NCBI GenBank assembly: GCA_034406715.1 | Contig: CP137873.1 | Coordinates: 620,001 to 684,000, forward strand | Direction: 5' to 3' | DNA: 64,000 bases | Origin: Rhodotorula mucilaginosa | Lineage: Eukaryota > Basidiomycota > Microbotryomycetes > Sporidiobolales > Sporidiobolaceae | In this document: piece after piece, positions 55,260 through 64,000 of the stretch | Numbering within the stretch: the stretch's first letter is position 1 | Layout: each line of letters starts with the position of its first letter | The notes under the pieces: generated by a model | The model's input: the letters and a program-made list of their open reading frames with translations, nothing else | Databases searched by the model: none | Told to the model about the DNA's origin: nothing | Translations under genes and position numbers: made by a program

Positions 55260-57948
55260 ATGCTCGCCTCTCCCTCTTCAACACCACTCGACCACTCCGG
55301 CGACAACTCCTCAGCGACCATGCCTTCAATCCTGCCTGCGTACACAGTCCCCGACAACTCGATCAGGATCTCGATCGACCGCGGCGGCACCTTCACCGAT
55401 GTCCACACGAGTTGGCCGGATGCGAGCGGCGAGCGCCAGGAGCAGGTCTTGAAGCTCCTCTCGGTCGACCCGTCCAACTACGCCGACGCCCCGACCGAGG
55501 CTTGCCGTCGCGTACTCGAACTCGCGACCGGTCAGCGTTACCCTCGCGGCGTCAAGCTGGACACTTCCAAGTTTGACTACATCCGGTGCGGTTCCTCTCT
55601 ATCTCTGGACGTTGCCGAGTCCTTCGTTGGCGATGACTGACTCCGCGCAAACGCCCGCAGCCTGTCTACGACCGTTGCGACGAATGCTCTCCTGGAGCGA
55701 AAAGGTGCCCGACATGCGTTCGTTACGACCAAGGGTTTCAGAGTGCGCTTCGGGTTCGAACGTCTTTCGCCTCCCTGTCAGCTCACCGACTATCTCTCCC
55801 GCTGCAGGATCTCCTCCGCATCAACAACCAGGCTCGACCCAACATCTTTGCGCTCAACGTCCGGCGCCCAGAAGTCCTCTACGAATCCGTCCTCGAGGTG
55901 GACGAGCGCGTCACCCTCGTCGGCTACACGTACGACACGGACTATGCCAAGAATGCGCCCCAGTTTGACGAGAGCGGTAAACTCCTTAGCGACCACGAGG
56001 GAGAGATCGTGCAGGGTATCTCCGGCGAGGCGGTCCGGATCCTGAAGAAGCCTGGTAAGTTACCCGTTCTTCTGTGCGTTTGGTCTCTTTTGATCCGGCT
56101 TTCTGACTGCTGCCAATGATCAGATGAGGCAAAGGTCCGCGCCGATCTCCAAGCCATCTACGACAAGGGCGTTCGCTGCCTCGCCATCTGCCTCGTCCAC
56201 TCTTACACCTTCCCTCGCCACGAGCTCGTCGTCGCCGACATCGCACGAGAGCTCGGCTTTGAGCAAATCAGTATCTCGTCCCAGCTCTCGCCGCAGATCA
56301 AAGCCGTCCCGCGCGCGACTTCAGCTTCGGCGGACGCGTACCTCAACCCGGTCCTCGGCGCGTACCTCCAGGGTTTCTTCAAGGGCTTTGAAGACTCGCT
56401 CGGCCAGGGCACGTCCAAGGCCCGCGTCGAGTTCATGACCTCGGAAGGTACCCTCGTCCCGGTCGCCAAGTTCTCGGGCTTGCGGTCGATCTTGTCGGGT
56501 CCGGCAGGTGGCGTCGTCGGCTACTCGCTCACGAGTTGGGACGAGAAGAGGAAGGTCCCCGTCATCGGGTTCGACATGGGCGGCACCTCGACGGACGTGT
56601 GAGTGTTGTTCAGCGGCTGTTCCGAGAAGGCTCGCCCCGCTGACACCCTGACAAACTCTCGTAGCTCGCGCTTCGACGGTCGCTTCGAAAAGACTTACGA
56701 ATCGACTACCGCCGGCGTGTCGATTCAGACTCCCCAGCTCGACATCAACACCGTTGCCGCAGGCGGTGGATCGTGCTTGACTTTCCGCAACGGCCTCTTC
56801 CACACCGGTCCCGAATCCGCAAGCGCCCACCCCGGTCCGGCCTGCTACCGCAAGAACGGCCCTCTCGCCATCACCGACGCCAACCTCGTCCTCGGTCGTC
56901 TCGTCCCCGAATACTTCCCTCACATCTTTGGACCGACGGAAGACCAGCCGCTTAGTCGAGACGAGTCGGTCAAGGCGTTCGAAAAGCTCCGCGAGGAGAT
57001 CAACGCTTACAACCTCTCCGAGGGCAACGGCAAGGAGATGTCGCTCGACGAGGTCGCGTACGGCTTCATCAAGGTCGCCAACGAGGTCATGGCGAGGCCG
57101 GTCCGGTCGCTCACCGAGGCGCGCGGGTTCTCAACGGGCAAGCACATCCTCGCTGCTTTTGGCGGAGCCGGAGGACAGCATGGTACGTTTTCCCAAGTTC
57201 CACATCGGGTGCATAGGGGTCCCTGACTGACTTTCGCACTGTGCACATAGCCTGTGAGCTCGCGCGAACGCTCGGAATCACTCAGATCTTGATCCATCGT
57301 TACTCGTCGATCCTCTCCGCCTACGGCATGGCCCTCTCCAATCGTGCGTACGAGCAGCAAGAGCCGTGCGCTGTCGAGTACAACGAGTCGAACAAGGCCG
57401 GCCTCCAGTCGCGACTTGACCGACTTTCCGGCGAGGTCGTTGCCGAGCTCAACCGACAGGGCTTCTCCGGCAAGCACGTCGAGGTCGAGCACTACCTCAA
57501 CATGCGGTACGACGGCTCGGACACGGCATTGATGACTCTCGCGCCGACCGACGGCTCGAACGACTTCAAGACCGCTTTCGAAGCGAATTACCGAGCCGAG
57601 TTCGGATTCTTGATCGAGGGCAAGTCGATCATTGTCGACGATGTCCGGGTGCGTGGAATCGGCAAATCCTTCGACGAGATGCCAGGATCGGTCCTCGAGG
57701 AGGCAGCAACGACGACGTTCTCCAGCGCCGGCGTCGACTCGAAGGCAGAAAAGGCGACCGCGAGCATGTACTTCCAACAGAGCGGGCGTATCAACGTCCC
57801 CGTCTTCAAGCTCGAGAGTCTCGCGACGGGTGACAAGGTCGACGGTCCCGCGGCGATTGTCGACGGGACTCAGACTCTGATCTTGGACCCCGGCTCGGAA
57901 GCCAAAATCTGCTCTCGCCATGTATACATCACCTTGTCGTCTTCTTAG
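55260..57948 (+). CDS. Oxoprolinase/hydantoinase A-type subunit (HyuA)
   Basis: ATP-binding half of an oxoprolinase or hydantoinase. Six exons: 55260-55585, 55661-55742, 55808-56054, 56124-56598, 56665-57182, 57251-57948; 781 aa from ATG 55260 or 761 from ATG 55320, which sits directly before the conserved part. Actin-like ATPase motifs: phosphate-1 [12 protein letters not shown], then [61 protein letters not shown], phosphate-2 [14 protein letters not shown] and [16 protein letters not shown]. The protein ends after the A domain ([18 protein letters not shown]); no B domain follows. All introns GT-AG. The closest neighbours in function are HyuB (divergent), the Dal5-type carrier and the YcsI-like gene. 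Confidence 0.93.
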
Positions 57949-58161
57949 ATCCGTACTATGACTCTGTCGCTTAGATGTGTACTGTAAATCTGTTGCCTTC
58001 CTCCAATCGGCAGTTTTCCTGGAAGAGGGTTGCGAAGAGTTGGGAGAAGCATGGACCTTCCGCTCTTCTCTTGACATCTTCCAGCTTACACAGATGGACG
58101 CCGCTAAGCGAGGGGAGATTGGGGCGTTTCGGGTTCATAGCCGCAACGGCTTCTAAATGCG

Positions 58162-60452
58162 CTATCGACCCTCCGACTCTAGCATATGACTCCTCATCGG
58201 CAAAGCGACCGCCTCGTTCCCCTCCCAAACCGCCTCGTGCACCTTCCCTCGGAACCTGTACCGAATCCGCAGCCGCTTCTTCTCGCCCATGGCTGGGTCG
58301 TAGAACCCGAGAAGGGTCGACTTTGATCGACCGGATGGGATCGTGAGTTGCGAGAGGTTGGGCGGGAGGAGGGCTTGTAGAGGCACTAAGCAGCGGTGGA
58401 GGGTGAACGATCAGTCAGCCACAGCACGATTCGCAAATGTGCTTGGAATAGCTTACCCGTCACGTCGAGCCATCGGACGTCCACTTCGTCCGAGACTTTG
58501 TCGTCTGTCGACTCGAGTACGCCGTAGATGGCTTCTTCGAGAATAAGACCTGGAATCTCCGGCGCCAGTCCGAACGAGTCAGCTCGTCTCGCTGCTGAAT
58601 TGGCCCACACGAATGGGTGCTGCGAGACTCACCGTTCTTGGCTTCTTCTTCTCGTGCCCGCTTTTTAGCCGCCTCGGCGAGCAACGCCTGTGCGTCGAGT
58701 GCCTCCTTCCGCTTCTCCCGAATAAAGTCGGCATGCTCCCTCCGCAATTCCTTGATCTTGCTGCTCCCTCGAAAGAACAGTTAGTTAGTGGCGGCAGGAG
58801 ACGAAGGGCGCACACGCAAGAACGTACCCTGAGACGCGTTTTCGTTTTCGCGGCTCGAGGACAAAGTGGTTGGTGGCGATGATACCGACGGCGGGGAGGA
58901 GGGTGAAGCCGGCAAAGAGTCGAGCGTCGAAGGAAGAGGCGATGATGATGGGGAGGTTGATCCGCTGGCCTAATCGGTTGAAGCTGCAAAGGAGAGATTA
59001 GGAGGGTCAGAGGGCGGGCGGCAGAACAAGCCTCGCCGCGCAAGAAACGCGCGCACCGCAGCTTGACCGTCATGGCCCCACTCGCCGCGACCTCGAGACC
59101 CATGCCTGCCTTGACGTTCTCGGTGATCCTCCTGTCGGCACTGATCGAGACGCTCGTCGCGCCGACGTTGGTGACGACTCCGGCGAGTTCGACCCTGACG
59201 CCGCCGAGGACGGTCCGACCGTACGAGATGGCGACTTGCTTGACAAAGACCGTGTTGGTCGCTTCGACGCCCCACCCTGATCCGTGATTGATCCCGACCG
59301 AGAGGGCGCTATCTGAGTAGGGTTGCAGGAGGTCGGAACCCCACGGGCCGAGGGCCCACGCGCCCGACCGGAAGGTGACGGTGCCGGTCGTGGCGGGGTA
59401 GATCAGGCGGCCGAGCGTGCAGGTGAATTTGGGCGGTTGCGCGACCGACCGGAACGGGACTTCGATCCGTGCAAACGTGTCGGCCGAGGGGGCGTACGTC
59501 GACTTGAAGGTCAACGCGCGCGGTCGGAGGACGGTCGTGCCGACTTCGAGCGAGAGTTTGCTCGAAGGGTTGTGCTGCAGCTTCAAGAGGACGTTGCCGG
59601 CGCCTTGACCCTGACGAGCGAGGACCTGAGTGGTCGCGACGAGGGCGGTCGAGGGCGAGATGGGCGTCGTAAAGTTGTGCTTGAGAAAGATCTGCCGTTG
59701 CTGAACGGTCTGGAGTCGCTGCGCGAGGCCGAGTTTTTCCGGTCCGCCGAGTCGTTCGAGTTCGGCGTCCGAGAGGAAGAGGACGCGCGCGTCCGACAGG
59801 ACGGTGAGCTCTCCTTTGCTTTTGACGAGGTTCTCGACATTCTGCTCGAGTTGCTGCCGATTCAGCCGTTCAAACTCGGCGCGGAGCTAGGTGTGGCGAA
59901 AAAAAAAAAAAAAACGGTTAGCGAAGTTGGCCCCCTTTCTCCGCCTTGTCGGAGTGGCGCGCGTACCTCTGCGGGCGTCTTTCCCTTTGTCGAGACCTCC
60001 CACTGAGTCTTTAAACCCGACTCGCCAAACTCGTCATAGATGGCTCGCTTGGCGGGGTCGCTCAGGATCTCGTACGCGCGTTGGAGAGCGGCGAAGCGAG
60101 CGTCCGCGGCGGGTTTCAGCGCCGGATCTCGATGCCGGTCCGGATGCAGGAGCGCTGCGCGAGGAGGGAGTGTCAGTCAGGCTGTCTCCGCTCCCCTCTG
60201 CGGACCATCTGGTGGTGGCTCACCTGCGAGTCTGCGGTACGCCTTTTGGATTTCGTCTTCGGAAGCGTCTCTCTCGAGGTTGAGGGTGGCGTAGAGCGAG
60301 TCTCGCTCGGCGGTAGCTTGGTCCACATGCTCGTCGTCGTCGCCGTCGCTTCCTGCAGCAGCGTAGAGAGGTGGGTCGTGTTCCCACTCGTCCTGACCGC
60401 GGTCTTCGAGAGCCGTCTGGCCGAAATGCGCAGTGCCCGGCCGGTTCGCCAT
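58162..60452 (-). CDS. DNAJC11: DNAJC11-like mitochondrial J-domain protein
   Basis: In animals DNAJC11 is an outer-membrane-associated partner of SAM50, metaxins and MICOS, needed for cristae shape. Seven exons: 60224-60452, 59967-60154, 59057-59886, 58828-58983, 58633-58760, 58457-58549, 58162-58385; 615 aa (human 559). The J domain lies at about residues 50-125, with DSLYATLNLERDASEDEIQK and the catalytic HPD in LLHPDRHRDP. A long beta-rich middle (SKLSLEVGTTVLRPRAL, TCTLGRLIYPATTGTVTF) matches DNAJC11. The C-terminal DUF3395 region has GLILEEAIYGVL, DVRWLDVTG, VPLQALLPPNLSQLTIP, LLGFYDPAMGEKK and RIRYRFRGKVHEA. Intron 2 contains a T16 sense tract near its acceptor. Divergent from SAM50 with 201 bp between starts. 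Confidence 0.94.
59899..59914. repeat. A16 run (sense T16) in DNAJC11 intron 2
   Basis: Sixteen A on the plus strand inside intron 59887-59966 of the minus-strand DNAJC11-like gene; on the transcript it is a T tract 12 nt upstream of the acceptor. Confidence 0.85.
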
Positions 60453-60653
60453 GGCTCCGGAAAGCAGGTCGTCTCGAGTTCCCGTTGGACCGTTGCACGC
60501 ACGGAAGCAAGCGATCTGCTGGCGAGAGAGCGAGCGAGTCGACGTCGAGTCGCCGCTCCACTTTGACTTTCTCCGTCTCGCGCTCTCGCTCTGCCGCGCT
60601 GCTCGGACTGCCCTCGGTCGAGTGCATAGGGCTGCAAAGGCTATAGCTATAGC

Positions 60654-63389
60654 ATGGCGGATCAGGTCAGCCTCTCTCTCTCTATTCACCGCACTGCATG
60701 CCCGAGTCCGTTTCCTCACTCAATCCACGACTCTCTCTCTGAGCAGGCGCAACCTAGACCGCAGCCGGGCGACCGCAGACCGACTCCAGCAGAGCACGCA
60801 GCGCGCCTCTTTGCTCCAGAGCATGTACCGGCCCCGCCCGTCGTCGTCCGAGGTCCGCTCATCTCGACACCGTCCGAACCAACTGCTGCTGCCGCCGCCG
60901 ATCCACTGCCAGCAGAGCAGACCGGCTTGCCGGCGACGAGCAACACTCTGCCGCCTCCGAGTCCGCCACCTGAAACGGTCCCGCCCGGCGGAGACGTCCC
61001 CGTCGCCGTCGTCGAACTCGTCCTCGACGACGCGGAACGAACCGCAGCCGAACGCTGGCATCAAGACCGCATAGAACGCAAACTGCGCGGGGAGTACGAG
61101 CGAGCAGGGAAACACCTCGCAGAGATTGTACGTCCGACCGTGGGGTTTGGGAGTCCGGCCGCAATGACTGACCCGGACCCTTTTCTTCGCCACAGGTCAA
61201 CGACAACCTCGACGCTCCGCTCCGCTTGAACGCCATCCGGATCCTCGGAGCGCACTCGACGCGACCCGCTTTCCTCTCGCGCATCTTTGCCCCGTACCTC
61301 TCCCCCTTGCCACCCCCTTCCTTCCTCTCGTCCTCGTTCGACTCGGTCGCCGCCTCGTCTGCGTCATCTGCTTCCAAACCAACACCTCCGTCTCAGCAGA
61401 CCCTCCGCTCCCTCCTCAAGGCAACACGACAGCTCACCGAAACGCTCGAGTCGTTCGACATTTACCGCGGCATCGACGCGACCCTCGAACGGAGCGACAG
61501 CGCGTTCGCAGAGCGCGAAGACGTCGACATTGTCCTCCGCGTCAAGGAGGCGCCAAAGTACTTTCTCAGGACTGCGACGGATGTCGGCGACGGAGAAGGC
61601 ACTGCCGTGAGTAGGGAGTAATGACAGTCTTGGGCGGGTCAGAGCGTCTTCTGCTGCTGACTCTCTCCACTTGGTGGGCTCGCGCAGACTGGCACGGCCA
61701 AGATCCGGAACGCTTTCGGCGGCGCAGAGGTCATTGAAGGCAACGTCTCGTTCGGCACGAGGACCAAGTCCGCGTTTCAGGTATGACAAACCCGCCCCCT
61801 TGCGAGACTCTCGCGCGCGCGAAGAAAAAGGGATCCCGGCTCATCATTCCTTCCCCCCCCCCCCCCCCGTACCGCGCTCTCCTCACACCCATAAAGCTCC
61901 GCCTCGATACGCCCGTCAACTCTTCGACGACGACGCACGCCGATTTCAGCATCTTTTCGGCCCAGCGCGACCTCAACTTTTACGCCAGCTGCAACGAGGC
62001 GACCAAAGGTGCCATGGCGAGGTTACGCGTGAGTCTGGCCCGTCCCATGCTGCCGGGATCTTTCTCATCGTCCCCAAAGCAGAGAGAGCAGGATCGATCC
62101 TCGATTCTCTCTGGTTCCGTTTCGCTGACGAGACTGGGACACTTGAAATGCAGACTCTCACGCCGCTTGGAGTGCACGAGGTCGCGTATGAAGCTGTACT
62201 GCGAGAAATCGGAGGCATCGCACCGATGGCATCCATGTCGTGAGTCGGCGCTCTCACGCTCCCATGTTCTCACCTCTTGTCGTTACCGGGTCGCATCGAT
62301 TCGATTCGAATGCGGTCTCCCTTCCTCCCTCGCTCACTCGTCCGGAGGATGCGGCTGAAACCCCCCCCCAAACCCCAACCCCTGCGCAGGATCCGGGAAG
62401 CGGCCGGTCCGTCGGTCAAGAGTGCCCTGTCGCACACGTTCACGCGTGATACTCGCGACGATCCGTTTGCGTCCACGAGAGGGTCGTTCCTCAAGCTGAA
62501 GCAGGTGGGTTTAAGCTCTTCCCAGTCGAGGGTGCATGACATTGGAAAATTCGTGAGCTAATACACGGATGTTTTGTTCACGCTAGGAATATGCGGGGTT
62601 GGGTGGCGACGCGCACTTTATCAAGGCAGAGCAGGAAGGCTCGATCTCGCGCTGGCTGGGGGGTGGCTATGTACGTGCTCTGTTTCGAACGAGTCATTGA
62701 GCTTCATGATAAATCTTACTCATCATTACTCATCACGCTTGCTCCTGTCATGCAGTCGGCGAGCCTTACGGCCCGTTCCGGTTTCCTGTTGCCGTTATCG
62801 TCCTCCTCCTCGCGTACTCCCCCCGGGTCCTCATTGTCGTCCCCCGCCACCGCCACCGCCGCCGCCAAGTCCCTCTTCCCCGACCGGTACCACCTCGGCG
62901 GCCCGACCTCTGTCCGACACTTCCGGCTCAACTCGCTCGGTCCGAAAGACGTCGGCGACCACCTCGGCGGCGACGCGTACTACGCCCTCGGGGCGAGTTT
63001 GCTCACGCCGTTCGGGGTCCCGGCGCTCTGGCGCAATGGGGCGACGAGGGCGACCGAGGGAGGAAGTTGGTGGAGTAATGAGAATTTGAAGGGGCATGTG
63101 TGGCTCAATGCGGGCAAACTGATCGGAACCGGTACGCCTTATCTCCCTCTCCTCTCCCGTTCCTGCGTGTGTACTGACTCCATTCTTACGGACGCTCGCG
63201 AACGCGCATGCAGGTCAACCATTCTCGTCGCTCGTGTCGACTCTGCCGTCGACGACGGTCGGACTCGGGCTCGTGTACCGGCACTCGCTCGTTCGCGTCG
63301 AAGCCAACTTGGGGGTTCCGCTCGTGCAGACTCGGGGAGAGGGGGGCGTCAAGGGCTTCCAGTTTGGACTCGGGTTGAGTTTCCTGTGA
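60654..63389 (+). CDS. SAM50: SAM50 outer-membrane beta-barrel assembly protein
   Basis: Omp85-family core of the sorting and assembly machinery that inserts beta-barrels into the mitochondrial outer membrane. Ten exons: 60654-60665, 60747-61127, 61196-61606, 61688-61780, 61897-62028, 62154-62239, 62390-62504, 62587-62670, 62756-63131, 63214-63389; 621 aa. Exon 1 is 12 nt (MADQ). A long proline-rich N-terminus is followed by a POTRA-like region (VNDNLDAPLRLNAIRILGAH to DVDIVLRVKEAPKYF). Barrel signatures: TKIRNAFG-like segment AKIRNAFGGAEVIEGNVSFG, HTFTRDTRDDPFASTRG, the loop SLFPDRYHLGGPTSVRHF and VGLGLVYRHSLVRVEANLGV, ending KGFQFGLGLSFL. A C16 tract lies in intron 4. Confidence 0.95.
61853..61868. 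repeat. C16 homopolymer in SAM50 intron 4
   Basis: Sixteen C, 28 nt upstream of the intron acceptor at 61896. A shorter C9 run (62361-62369) lies in intron 6, also near its acceptor. Confidence 0.85.
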
Positions 63390-63724
63390 GCGAGGCGGGC
63401 ACGCGCAGTTGGAGACGAGAGGGGGAACAAAGAAAAAGGAACCGGCAAGACGAAGGCGGAAATTCAACTCCGTCCCAGTCTAGACTTTATCCGCCGGATC
63501 TAGACCAATACCACTCTGCATTCGCAACCAGAACTCGTTCCTCTCAGCTATCCGATGGCACCTAGAGAGAGAGGGGAAAAACAGGGCTGAGGGGAGGCTG
63601 CGCTTCGAGACCGCTGACGACGGCACGAGTTGAAACGAGTCGCTCGACGTCGTCTCTGTACACTCACAAGACACGCCGAGAGCGCTGTCGTACCCCAAGC
63701 ACCCCTCGCGCTAAATCACCAGCA
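63390..63724. other. Intergenic gap, SAM50 3' end to RPN1 start
   Basis: Same-strand neighbours; the stretch must hold the SAM50 3' UTR and the RPN1 upstream region. I see no proteasome-type element that I can name with confidence. Confidence 0.5.
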
Positions 63725-64000
63725 ATGGCGATCGGAGAGAAGCAGCGTCCTGAAGCGGTCGTGTCGGTGACGGCCGAAGACCCTGAACCGCCAAAGAAGA
63801 AGAAGGACAAGGAGGCCGAGGAGAACCTCGCACAGGCACGCAAAGAGCTCAAGGACAACACTGAACTCGTGCGTGACCCCTGGCCATCCTTCCAGCGCGC
63901 GATTTTCAGCCCGCGATGCGACCTTGCGACGACGCGGCCTACTCACCCGCTGACTCTTGCCCATTCTCTGCAGAGCGAGGAGGATGCGTCTCTCAAGGCA
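63725..64000 (+). CDS. RPN1: 26S proteasome regulatory subunit RPN1, first exons only
   Basis: Exon 1 (63725-63868) and the first 27 nt of exon 2 (63974-64000); the gene runs off the right edge. Scaffold of the 19S base that binds ubiquitin-like domains and Ubp6. The visible protein is MAIGEKQRPEAV, then the charged PKKKKDKEAEENLAQARKEL and, across the intron, LSEEDASLKA, which matches the N-terminal LSEEDxxLK of Rpn1/PSMD2. Only about 57 residues are present, so the call rests on that short block. Confidence 0.75.
   Translation, partial: MAIGEKQRPEAVVSVTAEDPEPPKKKKDKEAEENLAQARKELKDNTELVRDPWPSFQRAIFSPRCDLATTRPTHPLTLAHSLQSEEDASLKA

Noticed and set aside
1-64000. Transposons, LTR elements, virus-like insertions, CRISPR arrays
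   Set aside because: No reverse transcriptase, integrase, transposase or capsid signature, no long direct or inverted terminal repeats, and no regularly spaced repeats were seen on either strand.

Overview
The window is nuclear DNA of a GC-rich, intron-dense fungus. About 26 protein genes fill 64 kb on both strands, with introns usually 45-120 nt, classic fungal families (Zn2Cys6 factor, CFEM protein, Adp1-type and Dal5-type transporters), and single-copy eukaryotic genes (MCM2, RPL18, RPN1, SAM50, SEN54). The compact layout, high GC and roughly five to ten introns per gene suggest a basidiomycete yeast, probably Pucciniomycotina (Rhodotorula/Rhodosporidium/Sporobolomyces-like). The taxon is inference. 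I saw no transposon, LTR element, virus-like element, tRNA, rRNA or CRISPR array. Gene models were read by eye: every exon junction given was checked for splice signals and reading phase, but none by transcript data.

Left part (1-18 kb): 5' part of an RBM18-type RNA-binding gene (-), an intronless PPR-like gene (+), MCM2 (+), a peroxisomal ABCD half-transporter (-, 12 exons), a SET/MYND methyltransferase-like gene (-), S-formylglutathione hydrolase (+) and an Atf1-type bZIP factor (-).

Middle (18-45 kb): an M50B-like membrane metalloprotease (-), an SDR-like protein without its catalytic pair (-), RPL18 (-) and a Tra2-like SR protein (+) whose start codons lie about 45 bp apart, a VHS-GAT adaptor (+), a CFEM GPI protein (-) and an Adp1-like ABCG transporter (+) that diverge, a serine-rich orphan (+), and three minus-strand RNA genes in a row (SEN54, Bin3-type capping methyltransferase, Cid1-like nucleotidyltransferase).

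Right part (45-64 kb): a candidate metabolic cluster made of a YcsI/DUF1445 hydro-lyase (+), a Dal5-type carrier (-), a Zn2Cys6 regulator (-), and the two halves of an ATP-dependent oxoprolinase/hydantoinase as separate divergent genes (HyuB -, HyuA +). The parts fit import and use of 5-oxoproline or a related lactam. Then come DNAJC11 (-) and SAM50 (+) as a divergent pair, both tied to the mitochondrial outer-membrane/MICOS bridge, and the first codons of RPN1.

Across the window the gene architecture itself is unusual: seven GC-AG introns among about 138 placed, several exons of 10-32 nt, and long homopolymer tracts inside introns that are always pyrimidine on the sense strand.
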